A stretch of DNA of 64,000 nucleotides from Scatomorpha stercorigallinarum (lineage in GTDB: Bacteria > Bacillota > Clostridia > Oscillospirales > Oscillospiraceae). The stretch is from NCBI GenBank assembly GCA_944387865.1, contig CALXGN010000011.1, forward strand, positions 10,622 to 74,621, written 5' to 3'. Each line of letters begins with the position of its first letter. Position 1 is the stretch's first letter. A program made the translations under genes and the position numbers. The notes beneath the pieces are model-generated. The model had not been told where the DNA came from. It saw only the letters and a list, made by a program, of their open reading frames with translations, and did not search any database. Positions 22,844 through 32,036 of the stretch are shown piece by piece.

Positions 22844-22873
22844 AACGGCGCTTCCCGGACGGGAAGCGCCGTT
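22844..22873 (+). terminator. Terminator after the IreB-family gene
   Basis: A perfect 13-bp stem (22844-22856 with 22861-22873, 4-base loop); the downstream T content is low. Confidence 0.65.
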
Positions 22874-22886
22874 CCGGCACATAGAA

Positions 22887-22916
22887 GCGCCCCGCGCCTA
22901 AATAGGCGCGGGGCGC
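22887..22916 (-). terminator. Hairpin after the SLH-domain gene
   Basis: A perfect 14-bp stem with a 2-base nominal loop (22887-22900 with 22903-22916), just past the SLH gene stop on the leftward strand; weak T-run (TTCTAT). Confidence 0.6.
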
Positions 22917-22931
22917 GGCTCATTTTTGCCC

Positions 22932-24122
22932 TCAGGCTGCGGCCGAGCTCCAGGCGAGGATCTCGCTGCCGTCCGCCAGGACGGCCACGATGTAGTCGTT
23001 GCCCACGGCCTGGGAAGCGCCGCTGGTGTGGCTGGTGGTGCGGAAATCGAGCGCCTGCACGTCCAGGCCGTCGAGCACCGTCAGCTCCGTGGCGGTGGGC
23101 ACGCCGTCGCTCCCCGCGCCGCAGAGGTCAACGTAGTACCACTTGCCGTTGGCCGTGGCGACGACGGCGTTGGCGTCCGCCCCCGGGAACCAGGTGGAGC
23201 AGGGCAGCTCATAGACGGCGCTCACCGCCCCCTGCAGGGGGATGCGCCGCGGCTGCGCGATGGCCTCGTAGATGCGCTCGCGGCGCTGGGCCTCGGCGCG
23301 CTCGGCCTCGTCCGCGGACTCCGGGTCCGCGGCGTCCGTCCAGAGCTCGGCGTGCGTCACCGTCACGGTGGCGACGCCGTTCTCCACGGCGATGGAGAAG
23401 TTTCCGTTATCATAGTCCCCCAGGCGCGTGCTGGAGGCAAAGGGCGTGCCGTCCGGCGCGGTGGACACCAGGTTGGCCGCCTGCTGGCCGTCCTCCCCTT
23501 CTTCCGAGGGGGCCTCCTCTTCCGGCTCCTCCGGCGCTGCCGGCTGCGTGGCTCGGTAGATGAGCACCGCCGCCTGCGCGCGCGTCAGCGGCGACTGCGG
23601 GCGGAAGCTGCCGTCCTCAAAGCCGTTGATCAGCCCGGCCTCCACCATTGCCGCCACATATGGCGCATAGGCGCTGTTGATGCCAGCGCTGTCCGTGAAC
23701 GTGAGCGCGGAGGCGTCCCCCGCCTCCAGCTCCAGCGCCGCGCCGAGTATGCGCGACGCCAGCTCGCGCGTGACGGGCGTATTGAACTCCGTCCAGGCGG
23801 CGTCCTCCTCCGTCAGCCAGCCGGAATCGTAGGCGTTGCGCATCTGCACGCCGGCCCAGTGGCCGTACTCCTCGCCCGTCTCCAGGCCCTGGCAGCGCGC
23901 CGTCATGGTGACGAATTCCGCCAGGCTGACCTCGTTGTCCGGGCGGAAGCTGCCGTCCTCGTAGCCGGAGATATAGCCCGCGGCCACCATCTCGTCCACT
24001 TCCACGGCGTACCAGGCGCCCGCCGGCACGTCGCTCAGCTGCGCGCCCTCGGCCAGGGCCGCGGTGGCCGCCGCAGAGACGGCCAGCAGTGCCGCCAGGG
24101 CGGCTGACAACAGCTTTTTCAT
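22932..24122 (-). CDS. S-layer homology (SLH) domain surface protein
   Basis: The 396-residue protein has a signal peptide (1-24) and three SLH repeats: 'LSDVPAGAWYAVEVDEMVAAGYISGYEDGSFRP', a divergent second repeat near residues 85-135, and 'SAYAPYVAAMVEAGLINGFEDGSFRPQSPLTRAQAA' near 145-190. A Pro/Glu linker (about 195-212) leads to a unique C-terminal domain (about 213-396) of unknown role. SLH repeats anchor proteins to pyruvylated wall polymers. A good GAAAGG site precedes the start. It lies 14 bases after ychF on the same strand. Confidence 0.9.
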   Translation of the reverse strand: MKKLLSAALAALLAVSAAATAALAEGAQLSDVPAGAWYAVEVDEMVAAGYISGYEDGSFRPDNEVSLAEFVTMTARCQGLETGEEYGHWAGVQMRNAYDSGWLTEEDAAWTEFNTPVTRELASRILGAALELEAGDASALTFTDSAGINSAYAPYVAAMVEAGLINGFEDGSFRPQSPLTRAQAAVLIYRATQPAAPEEPEEEAPSEEGEDGQQAANLVSTAPDGTPFASSTRLGDYDNGNFSIAVENGVATVTVTHAELWTDAADPESADEAERAEAQRRERIYEAIAQPRRIPLQGAVSAVYELPCSTWFPGADANAVVATANGKWYYVDLCGAGSDGVPTATELTVLDGLDVQALDFRTTSHTSGASQAVGNDYIVAVLADGSEILAWSSAAA

Positions 24123-24136
24123 GGCATTTTCCTTTC

Positions 24137-25231
24137 TCAGACGTTGAAGCGGAACAGCGTCACGTCGCCGTCCTTCATCACATATTCCTTGCCCTCGCTG
24201 CGGACGAGCCCCTTCTCCCGGGCAGCGGCCATGCTGCCGCAGGCTTTGAGGTCGTCGAAGGCCACGATCTCCGCGCGGATGAAGCCGCGCTCAAAGTCCG
24301 AATGTATCTTGCCGGCGGCCTGCGGGGCCTTGGTGCCCTTTTTGATGGTCCAGGCCCGGCACTCGTCCGGCCCGCAGGTGAGGAAGCTGATGAGCCCCAG
24401 CAGGTCGTAGGAACACTTTATCAGCCGCTCCAGCCCCGCCTCGCTCATGCCCAGCTCCTCGAGGAACATCTCGCGGTCCTCGGCGGGCAGCTCGCGTATC
24501 TCCTGCTCGATCTTGGCGCAGATGGGCAGCACCAGCGCCCCCTCGGCGTCCGCAATGGCCTTCACGGTCTGGTAATAGCCGTTGGCGGCGTAGCCGGCAA
24601 AGCCGCCCTCGTCCATGTTGGCGGCATAGATGACGGGCTTCAGGCTCAGCAGGTCGCTCTCCGCGGCCAGGGCGAAGGCCTCCTCGTCGGCGTCCCAGCT
24701 GCGGGCGCTCTTGCCCTCGTTGAGGTGGGCGAGCAGGCCCTCCAGCGTCTCAGCGTCGCGCAAAAGCTTCTTGTCGCCGCCCTTGGCGGCTTTTTTCACG
24801 CGCTCGATGCGCCGCTCGAGCACCTCCATGTCGGCCATGATGAGCTCCAGGTCGATGATCTCGATGTCCCGCGCCGGGTCGCAGCCGCCCTCCACGTGGA
24901 CGATATCGGGGTCGTCGAAGCACCTCACCACATGTATGACGGCGTCGGTGCGGCGAATGTTCTCCAAAAATTTATTTCCCAGCCCCTCGCCCTTGCTGGC
25001 GCCCTTGACGAGCCCGGCGATGTCCACGAACTCGATGGTGGCGGGGGTGTATTTTTTCGGCTTGTAAAGCTCGGCCAGGAAGTCCAGCCGCTCGTCCGGC
25101 ACGGCCACCACGCCGACGTTCGGCTCGATGGTGCAGAAGGGATAGTTCGCGCTCTCCGCCCCCGCGTTGGTGATGGCGTTGAACAGTGTAGACTTGCCAA
25201 CGTTAGGCAGCCCGACGATGCCGAGTTTCAT
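24137..25231 (-). CDS. ychF: Ribosome-associated ATPase YchF (Obg-like)
   Basis: The 364-residue P-loop protein starts with Walker A 'GLPNVGKSTLFNA' and G2/G3 elements ('NYPFCTIEPNVG', 'DIAGLVKGASKGEGLGN'). The nucleotide-base motif reads 'YAANMDE', the NMxE form that makes YchF prefer ATP. A central coiled coil (about 130-200) and a C-terminal TGS domain ('SFLTCGPDECRAWTIKKGTKAPQAAGKIH') complete the protein. It binds ribosomes and has a role in redox stress in other bacteria. A strong promoter lies upstream. Confidence 0.97.
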   Translation of the reverse strand: MKLGIVGLPNVGKSTLFNAITNAGAESANYPFCTIEPNVGVVAVPDERLDFLAELYKPKKYTPATIEFVDIAGLVKGASKGEGLGNKFLENIRRTDAVIHVVRCFDDPDIVHVEGGCDPARDIEIIDLELIMADMEVLERRIERVKKAAKGGDKKLLRDAETLEGLLAHLNEGKSARSWDADEEAFALAAESDLLSLKPVIYAANMDEGGFAGYAANGYYQTVKAIADAEGALVLPICAKIEQEIRELPAEDREMFLEELGMSEAGLERLIKCSYDLLGLISFLTCGPDECRAWTIKKGTKAPQAAGKIHSDFERGFIRAEIVAFDDLKACGSMAAAREKGLVRSEGKEYVMKDGDVTLFRFNV

Positions 25232-25341
25232 GTGTGATCACTTCTCCTCCAAGTTCTTTTCGCGTTCCATCCCTTGCCGGCAAACGCCGATGTTTCAGCA
25301 GGGGAGCTTTCCTTACTTCGCGTCTTGTATGATCACCATGG

Positions 25342-25370
25342 ATTATATCACAGCGCCTGTCCGCTCTCAA
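25342..25370 (-). promoter_or_regulatory. Promoter of ychF; rest of the gap 25232-25541
   Basis: Leftward TTGAGA (complement 25365-25370), 17 bases, TATAAT (complement 25342-25347). The leader ends in TTGGAGGAG before ychF. In the remaining gap (25371-25541) I see no gene and no clear terminator for the esterase operon that ends at 25542. Confidence 0.8.
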
Positions 25371-25541
25371 GTGGATATTTTTCAGCCGCTGCCCCCGTCA
25401 TCGGCCATGAGCGATGTGTTGTATTCTGCGGGCGTTGGACTGCGGCAAATAGTATACACCCATCAGCCCATGCTCCATTTGTCGATGGCGCACGAACTGA
25501 TGGATGTATATGGAAATGCTATACTTCAGTTTCGGCTGTTC

Positions 25542-27116
25542 TCAGGCGTCGTCGGCCTCAGAGGCAAAGTTTGGAGCAAAGGCAGGGCACATACTGTTGT
25601 GTATGTACATCATATCATAACTGATCTGGTCTGAGACAAAGCATTCGCGGTCGAAGATCATCGTCTCATTGTTTGCTTTGGTGAACCTGTGCCATTTAGG
25701 CGCCAAAGCCACGCCGGGCTCTCCGCTCCTCACGAAAGCGCCTATATATGCAGAGAACAGCTCCCCTATCTTCTCCGCAACGGGCTCGTTATACACCGGT
25801 ATCCGGTCATAGCTTTTGAACAGGAACGGAAGGTCGGAGCCGTGCCACGCCGGGAAGCCGCCGAATATCTTGAAATCATAAGTGAGCATGAACATATAAG
25901 AAGGCGCGTTTCCGGTGTCTTCCCTGAGCGTCAAATAGTCTGTGCTGCCGATCCTGTAGGTCGAATCCAGATACAGCAGGTCGATGGCGTCCTTATACGG
26001 GAAAGACTGCATATACATGTCCTTCAGCGCTGCAAAACCGTCCCCGTAATACGACTTCAGCGCCTTGTCAAGCTCTTCGGCGCTCATGCCGCGGTCATAA
26101 AACACGCCCCGGTCCAGGTCCATCTCGCCAAAAGTGCAGCCGACGATCATCGGCGTATTTTTCGCCTTATCCGACAGCCCGACAGCGGTGTAGTCTCCCG
26201 GGAAATGGGCGTCCGGTATCGGGCTCCAGATGCTGTTGATACCGGCTGCTCTCAGCTCCGGGTCTACCTTGCGGTAGGCCGCCGCTATGCGGCTGTACGG
26301 TATCTTTTCTATTTGTTCGATGCTGTTTTTATCGAGCCCCAGCTCCTTCACTATCGCAAACGCTGTCGCCGCGCTGTTATGCCGCATGATCTCTGCCGGC
26401 CTGAATCGGTCGTCGTTGTAGCGGATGCCGCTGTGGATGATTGCCTTGTGGAAGAGTTCCTCCGCAGCCGGCATTTGCATCAGCGTCCGCACCTTTGCCC
26501 CGCCGCCGGAATGCCCGACGATCGTTACATTCCCCGGGTCCCCGCCAAAACCGGCTATGTTTTGCCTGATCCAGCGCAGCGCTTCGACCAGGTCGAGCAT
26601 GCCGTTCGTGCCTGTGCTTGCATACCGCTCTCCGTATTCGGAAAGGTTCATATAGCCCAGCAGGTTCAAACGGTGGTTCACCGACACGACCACGATATTC
26701 TCGTCGCGGCAGATGCCGTCGGCCTCATATCCCACGAGCTCCGTAGCAGAGCCAAAAGCCAGGCTGCCTCCGTGTATCCATACCATGACAGGTTTTTTGG
26801 CGCCGCCGTTTATCTCCGGCGTCCAGATATTCAGCGTGAGGCATTTTTCGCTCTCCGGCCAATACCTGAATTGGAAAGCCGGGTCGAAGCGGTTTATCTT
26901 CGGCCTGTTGGTGACAGGGGCGTTGGGGCCGTAAGTATAGGCAGGGCGCACCCCCTCCCAGGGCCCTACAGGCTCGGGCGGCATGAACCTGTCAGCCCGC
27001 GCATACGGAACGCCCCTGAAATAAAACAAACCATTGAGGAAATATCCCCTGACCTTCCCACCGCTCACTTCCACGACCGGGTAGTCGGCCTCGCACACAA
27101 AATTCCTTTTGTTCAT
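25542..27116 (-). CDS. Type-B carboxylesterase, copy 1
   Basis: The 524-residue alpha/beta-hydrolase has the carboxylesterase layout: 'FRGVPYA', oxyanion 'WIHGGS', nucleophile Ser203 in 'VTIVGHSGGG', and a late His region. It lacks a signal peptide, so acts inside the cell. The start is the ATG (complement 27114-27116) after AGAGGTG, rather than the GTG two codons upstream. It is last in a nine-gene leftward operon with an oligopeptide-type importer. It is a divergent paralogue of the next gene. Substrate is likely a small ester taken up by the importer (inference). Confidence 0.9.
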   Translation of the reverse strand: MNKRNFVCEADYPVVEVSGGKVRGYFLNGLFYFRGVPYARADRFMPPEPVGPWEGVRPAYTYGPNAPVTNRPKINRFDPAFQFRYWPESEKCLTLNIWTPEINGGAKKPVMVWIHGGSLAFGSATELVGYEADGICRDENIVVVSVNHRLNLLGYMNLSEYGERYASTGTNGMLDLVEALRWIRQNIAGFGGDPGNVTIVGHSGGGAKVRTLMQMPAAEELFHKAIIHSGIRYNDDRFRPAEIMRHNSAATAFAIVKELGLDKNSIEQIEKIPYSRIAAAYRKVDPELRAAGINSIWSPIPDAHFPGDYTAVGLSDKAKNTPMIVGCTFGEMDLDRGVFYDRGMSAEELDKALKSYYGDGFAALKDMYMQSFPYKDAIDLLYLDSTYRIGSTDYLTLREDTGNAPSYMFMLTYDFKIFGGFPAWHGSDLPFLFKSYDRIPVYNEPVAEKIGELFSAYIGAFVRSGEPGVALAPKWHRFTKANNETMIFDRECFVSDQISYDMMYIHNSMCPAFAPNFASEADDA

Positions 27117-27125
27117 ACCCACCTC

Positions 27126-28664
27126 TTAATCAAACGGGCCCACGTGTATCGGGCAGTTTTTCTCCATATAGTCGTACATATCCTTGTCGAGCTCGTCGGC
27201 ACAGCGCGATCGCTTGTCGAACACATAGGTGTTCCTGTCCCCTCCCTCGCAGGTCAGCCAGCGCTCGGGCAGATATCTGTTATTCGGGTCCCCATTGTAT
27301 GCGAAACTGCACCAGCTCATGGATATCTCATTGCAGAGCTGCTCAATGCAGGGCTCCTGCATGATGGCCATGCAGTCGGTGCTGCGGAACACCAGGGAAT
27401 GTTCGCAGCTGTGATAGGCCGGCGTTCCGCCGTTCAAGCTGAAGTCGTATGCGAGCATGTAAGCATATGTCGGCGCGCTGGATACCGCTGCCCTTTTGTC
27501 GATATACTTGAGGACGTGCGGCCTGAATTCGGTATCGATATATCGGAGATCCAGTATATTTTTGCCAGGGTATGCCTTTTTGAACAGTTTGAGCATTGCT
27601 TCGGTGTGCTCACCGTACCTTTCCCTGATAAACTCTATCTTTTTGTCATCAGACACAGTGGCGTCATAATACTTTCCCTCCCACATAAGCGGCTCCGCTA
27701 TGCAGGTGCCGATGATTATCGGCGTCGTTTTGAATTTTTCCGTTGGCTCGACATAGCAGGGGTCGCCCAGATACCAGTCGTTCTCCACAGGCGCCCACTC
27801 CCCCAAGCGTTCTTTCCAGAGCTCCGGATACACTTTCAAATAGGCGTCGCTTATATCCCTGAAACGGGCTGTCAGCAGTTTGTCCAGCCCGCCGATCTCT
27901 TCGACTATGGCGCGGCCGACCTTTCTGCTCTTTTCCGGGGTCACCCTGAACACATCGTTCGAATTCACCCCGCTTTGGATCACGGCCTTATGGAACAGGC
28001 CGGCCGCCGCCGGGATCTGCATGAGCGCGGTGCACTTCATGCCGCCGCCGGAGTGGCCGAAGATCGTTACATTGTCCGGGTCCCCGCCGAAGCTGGCTAT
28101 GTTCTTCTGCACCCAGCGCAGCGCGGCCACTATGTCTTCCATGCCAAGGTTTCCCGAGTTGTGATACTGCTCGCCATAGTCCGACAGATCGAGGAAGCCG
28201 AGGATATTCAGCCTGTGGTTGAGCGACACGACCACGACGCCGCCGTCTTTACAAAGGTTTTCCGCTTCATAGGCATTGAATTCTATGGACGAGCCGCAGA
28301 AGAAACCGCCTCCGTGCAGCCAGACCATAACAGGCTTTTTCTGGCTTCCATCAATGCTCTGGGTCCAAACATTGATATACTGGCAGTCCTCATCCTCAGG
28401 CATCCATCTGTACTCGACCAATATGCCCATCGTCTCATAGGCGGTGCCCCTGCCCTCGATCGTGGGCGCCACCTTGCCATAGGCCAGGCAGTCTTTTACG
28501 CCGTCCCATGGCTCCACCTCCTCAGGCGAGCAGTACCTTTTGGCGTTGGCGTACTTTATTCCCCTGAACTTATATACGCCTTTTTCAAAGAACCCCCGCA
28601 CCTTGCCCTTGTCTGTTTCAACGACAGGGCCATGAAAATCACTATAGAAGTCGGTCGCCATCAT
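27126..28664 (-). CDS. Type-B carboxylesterase, copy 2
   Basis: The 512-residue protein has the same fold as copy 1: 'FRGIKYA', 'MVWLHGGGFFCGSS', nucleophile Ser205 in 'VTIFGHSGGG', and 'EHSLVF' near the C-terminal His. It is similar in length but clearly diverged, so the pair probably splits substrates. It ends nine bases before copy 1 starts and follows the small esterases by 67 bases. It is cytoplasmic. Together with the two small esterases it gives four active hydrolases in one operon. Confidence 0.9.
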   Translation of the reverse strand: MMATDFYSDFHGPVVETDKGKVRGFFEKGVYKFRGIKYANAKRYCSPEEVEPWDGVKDCLAYGKVAPTIEGRGTAYETMGILVEYRWMPEDEDCQYINVWTQSIDGSQKKPVMVWLHGGGFFCGSSIEFNAYEAENLCKDGGVVVVSLNHRLNILGFLDLSDYGEQYHNSGNLGMEDIVAALRWVQKNIASFGGDPDNVTIFGHSGGGMKCTALMQIPAAAGLFHKAVIQSGVNSNDVFRVTPEKSRKVGRAIVEEIGGLDKLLTARFRDISDAYLKVYPELWKERLGEWAPVENDWYLGDPCYVEPTEKFKTTPIIIGTCIAEPLMWEGKYYDATVSDDKKIEFIRERYGEHTEAMLKLFKKAYPGKNILDLRYIDTEFRPHVLKYIDKRAAVSSAPTYAYMLAYDFSLNGGTPAYHSCEHSLVFRSTDCMAIMQEPCIEQLCNEISMSWCSFAYNGDPNNRYLPERWLTCEGGDRNTYVFDKRSRCADELDKDMYDYMEKNCPIHVGPFD

Positions 28665-28731
28665 ATCACTCCATTCCTTTATGATCTTGCAGGCACATAA
28701 ATGTGGGCCCCGCAGGCATACGAGGCGTGCT

Positions 28732-29571
28732 TCATGTGCCGCTCTCCTTGCCGGCTATCCTCTCCGGATAAAGCCCTTTCTTCTTTATCCATGCGAAAAA
28801 TGCCTCTATCTTACCGTCCCAATAGTCGAAATTATGAATGCCTTCGGATGTGTCGAACTCAACGTCGAACCGCAGCCTCTGCAAAAGCTCAAAGCATTCT
28901 CTGGCGCCCTCATAAGCTATGTCGCCATACCCGCATGTATATAATATTTTTGGCAGCTTTTTCCCGCTTTTTGCTGCCTCTTCCGCCAGATAGTATACGT
29001 CGTGCTCACCGCCGAAAAGGTCTTCCGGCTTTGTTGAGCCCAAATATAGCGCGTGGTCTTTTGTCTGCCTCGCATCAGCGTGTTCCCAGCCTGTCAGCAG
29101 CAGGTTTCCCGCGGACATAGGGCAGATCGCCGTGTATTTTTCCGGGGCGCTCAGCCCGACTTTGAGAGTCCCGTGGCCTCCCATGGAAAAGCCTGCAAGG
29201 AAATTCTCTCTGGGATCTGAGCTTATGGGCAGCATGGCGGCCAATTTCGCCGGCAGCTCAGCCGTGAGCCAGTCATAGTATCTTCCCGTGTTGATATTTG
29301 CATAGAAGCTCAGATCTCCGGAGATCGTCACCGCCGCAAAGCCATATTCCTCACAATATCTTTCCAGGGAAGAGAATCTCCACCAGTCGGAATAGTTGCT
29401 GGATGCGCCGTGAAGCACCCACACTACAGGCCAGTTCCCCCAGTCTTTGTACCAGTCGGCCTCGTTATGGTTCCTCCGCTGCCGGCCGATATACCGTTCC
29501 GGCACACAGACGGCTGCCTCCGTATATCTGGCAAGCGAATCTGAAAAAATGTCCATCTGCAAAAAGGCCAT
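28732..29571 (-). CDS. Esterase (EstA/EstD-like alpha/beta hydrolase), active-site serine present
   Basis: The 279-residue protein fits the putative-esterase family of tributyrin and S-formylglutathione esterase-like enzymes: 'VVWVLHGASSNYSDWWRFSSLERY', nucleophile Ser129 in 'FLAGFSMGGHG', and C-terminal His in 'EGIHNFDYWD'. It begins one base after the next esterase ends, so the two are translationally linked. It is cytoplasmic, with no signal peptide. Typical substrates are short acyl esters of sugars or alcohols; the true one is unknown. Confidence 0.9.
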   Translation of the reverse strand: MAFLQMDIFSDSLARYTEAAVCVPERYIGRQRRNHNEADWYKDWGNWPVVWVLHGASSNYSDWWRFSSLERYCEEYGFAAVTISGDLSFYANINTGRYYDWLTAELPAKLAAMLPISSDPRENFLAGFSMGGHGTLKVGLSAPEKYTAICPMSAGNLLLTGWEHADARQTKDHALYLGSTKPEDLFGGEHDVYYLAEEAAKSGKKLPKILYTCGYGDIAYEGARECFELLQRLRFDVEFDTSEGIHNFDYWDGKIEAFFAWIKKKGLYPERIAGKESGT

Positions 29572-29572
29572 G

Positions 29573-30415
29573 TCACGCTTCCTCCTCTATGCTCTCAATG
29601 AACTTCTTTATCCAGATGTCCCAAAAGTCCCAGTCATGGCGGCCGTCTTCCGTAATGTGCAGCTCATAGCGATACGGGTCGCCGGGGAATGACTTAAAGT
29701 GCCGTTCTATCGCCAGCGCCACCGGGTAGGCGTGATCCTGCTTTCCGCAAGCGTGAAATATCCGCGGCAGTTTCTTTCCCTCTTTTACATTTTTAGTCGA
29801 TGTATACACGATGTCCCAGTCTGTGCCGGCGGCTGCTTCGCTCTTTTCCACGCCAAGCTGCAGCTCCACGTGCGTCGGTTTCCCGGCCCCGCCGGGCGGC
29901 TTGAGCTGCATCGTCTCCGGCCGCAAGTGCTCGAACGGGACCACACTGCTCGCTGACAGCACGCCGCAGGCCGCGTATTTTTCCGGATACAGCATGGCGT
30001 TTGTCAGCGCGCCGCCGCCACCCATGGAGAGACCGGCGATATATGTATCCTCCGGCTCATATGAAAGATATGGAAACACTTTCCTCAGCCTCTGCGGCAG
30101 GTCATGCACGAGGAAATCGCTGTAGTTCTCCCCCATGGCCATGTTGTTCCACCGGCTTATATTTGCGGAGGGCATGATAACGGCGATGTTCTTGCCTGTG
30201 GCGTATCTCTCGATGCTCGTGAATCTCACCCAGTCCATGCAGTTCCCCTCACCGCCATGGAGCAGGTAAAGCACCTTTGCGGGCCTCTGCCCGCGCCCGG
30301 CGCCATCCGGGAGCAAAACGGCAAGTTTGACCTCGCTGTGAAGGACGGGGGAAAAGCAGTTCATCGTTATCGAAACCATGCGCGGCGGGCCGCACCGATC
30401 TGTTTTCACGCTCAT
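29573..30415 (-). CDS. Esterase paralogue, active-site serine present
   Basis: The 280-residue protein is a paralogue of the preceding esterase: 'VLYLLHGGEGNCMDWVRFTSIERYA', nucleophile Ser130 in 'YIAGLSMGGGG', and His in 'DGRHDWDFWD'. A TAGGAGA site precedes ATG. It lies after the substrate-binding protein gene, from which it is separated by a perfect 15-bp hairpin. That hairpin may lower esterase expression relative to the binding protein. Substrate is not known. Confidence 0.9.
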   Translation of the reverse strand: MSVKTDRCGPPRMVSITMNCFSPVLHSEVKLAVLLPDGAGRGQRPAKVLYLLHGGEGNCMDWVRFTSIERYATGKNIAVIMPSANISRWNNMAMGENYSDFLVHDLPQRLRKVFPYLSYEPEDTYIAGLSMGGGGALTNAMLYPEKYAACGVLSASSVVPFEHLRPETMQLKPPGGAGKPTHVELQLGVEKSEAAAGTDWDIVYTSTKNVKEGKKLPRIFHACGKQDHAYPVALAIERHFKSFPGDPYRYELHITEDGRHDWDFWDIWIKKFIESIEEEA

Positions 30416-30438
30416 ATCCTGTCTCCTAAAGCTTATAT

Positions 30439-30472
30439 CAAATTACTGCCCGAAAGATCGGGCAGTAATTTG
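30439..30472 (-). terminator. Intra-operon hairpin after the substrate-binding protein gene
   Basis: A perfect 15-bp stem (30439-30453 with 30458-30472, AAGA loop) has an AT-rich base. It may be a partial terminator or an mRNA-stabilising hairpin, giving more binding protein than esterase. Confidence 0.6.
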
Positions 30473-30483
30473 CAAGATCGTGG

Positions 30484-32016
30484 TCAAGCCTGTTCTCTCG
30501 TTATCTCAGATATCTGCAAGACCTCATCGCTGCTGAATCTCACATTCTGGAGCGAATCATCCATTGCATAAGTGAAGCTGGGGTAAGCTATGCCATACAT
30601 AAGGCCCTCTTCACCGATGAGGTTGACCAGGTCGGCGATCATGGCGTTCTTCTCCTCTTCGTCTACGCACCAGGCGATCTCCGAGCTCATGGCGTTCAGC
30701 TTGTCGCTGAGCTCGCCTTCAGGTACATGGAAGAAGTTGGACATTATCTCTATTTCGATATGGCCGAACGCCCCGCCGAGCATACCGCCGCATATCCAGA
30801 AGTGGCTGAGCAGGTCCCAGGTCTCCGGCTGGCTGAACATCATGCTGTCCAGCACGCTGGCTTCAACGCTGGTGATCTCCACTTCAAACCCGACCTCTTT
30901 GAGCATGGACTGCACACAAACGGCTATCGCCTCCTGGTTGCCCGCCGTCTGGCACGCTATCCGGAGCACTGTGCCCTCCGGCAGGCCGCTGGCCGCGAAG
31001 TATTCCTTGGCCTTTTCCAGGTCATATTCATATCCGGGCGTCTCGAGCCACTGGTCGGTGTAGTCGGGCGCGGCGCTGGAATACGGGGAATTTGCCGCGT
31101 AGGCGTGTCCATTGTACACTATATCAGCTATCGCCTGGTTGTCGATGCCGTAAATGATCGCCTTGCGGACATTTTCATCCGCACAGATGGAGGACGGGTC
31201 GTTGTTGATGACCAGGCCATCCACCTGCGTAGAGGGGACGGTATACGCCGAGTAGCCGTCAAGCTCATTGATGTAGTCGATGTCGCTGATCTGCACGCTG
31301 GAAAAGATATCGACTTCGCCGGTCTGGAGCGCCGTCGTCCTCTGGGACGCATCCATTATGAAGTTGATATTCACCGTTTCGAACTGGGCGATCTCTTTCC
31401 ACGAGTTTTCATTCTTGGTGAGCGTCATCGTGGAGCCTGCGAGCCAGCTTTCCAGCTTGTACGGGCCGGAGCCGACAGGGTCATTGACCATCCCCTCGCT
31501 CTCCTCCCAGGACTTCTGAGAAACGAGGTTGACCAGGCACATTTTGCCAAATCCGGATCTGCCGGGCGCGACCAGGCCGAGCTGCACGGTGTAGTCGTCG
31601 ATAACTTTGTTCTTGCTGTAATCGAAGCTCTGCACCGTCATTTCCTGAACGCTGAACTCGGCGCACTTTTCAAAGCTGAACAGCACATCCTGCGCCTTGA
31701 TGGGGTTTCCCTTGCTGTCTACCAGGTCTTTCCTGAGGTAGAAAGTATACACCAGGCCATCGTCAGAGACTTCATACGACTCTGCCGCCCTCGGGTAGAA
31801 TGCCGGGTCGCCCATGTAGCTGGTGCAGAGGGTGTCGTATATCTGCTGCCTGATAAATGTGGACGACACGACCGTCGTCCCCCAGGGGCTGAGGTCTCCG
31901 ACTTCATCATAGAGCGCCACGTTCAGTTCGTCTGCGCTGCCTGTTTCCCCGCTCCCGCAGGCCGCCAGACTCAACATGGTCGCCAGCACAAGCACAAGTA
32001 CCAGCATCTTTTTCAT
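30484..32016 (-). CDS. ABC transporter substrate-binding lipoprotein (family 5, peptide/opine type)
   Basis: The 510-residue protein has a lipoprotein signal ('MLSLAACGSG', Cys20) and the family 5 (DppA/OppA) fold: 'FIRQQIYDTLC', 'PVGSGPYKLESW', 'RKAIIYGIDNQAIADIVYNG'. It captures ligand outside the membrane for the four adjacent transporter genes. Family 5 proteins bind peptides, nickel, or glycosides and opines. The many esterases nearby suggest a non-peptide ester or conjugate (inference). A GGGAGG site precedes ATG. Confidence 0.93.
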   Translation of the reverse strand: MKKMLVLVLVLATMLSLAACGSGETGSADELNVALYDEVGDLSPWGTTVVSSTFIRQQIYDTLCTSYMGDPAFYPRAAESYEVSDDGLVYTFYLRKDLVDSKGNPIKAQDVLFSFEKCAEFSVQEMTVQSFDYSKNKVIDDYTVQLGLVAPGRSGFGKMCLVNLVSQKSWEESEGMVNDPVGSGPYKLESWLAGSTMTLTKNENSWKEIAQFETVNINFIMDASQRTTALQTGEVDIFSSVQISDIDYINELDGYSAYTVPSTQVDGLVINNDPSSICADENVRKAIIYGIDNQAIADIVYNGHAYAANSPYSSAAPDYTDQWLETPGYEYDLEKAKEYFAASGLPEGTVLRIACQTAGNQEAIAVCVQSMLKEVGFEVEITSVEASVLDSMMFSQPETWDLLSHFWICGGMLGGAFGHIEIEIMSNFFHVPEGELSDKLNAMSSEIAWCVDEEEKNAMIADLVNLIGEEGLMYGIAYPSFTYAMDDSLQNVRFSSDEVLQISEITREQA

Positions 32017-32036
32017 TTGTTTTCCTCCCTTGTTCT

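Noticed and set aside
25689..28700. Open frame of 1003 codons on the + strand opposite both carboxylesterases
   Set aside because: It is antisense to two clear enzymes, has no recognisable domain, and arises from codon bias of the real genes.
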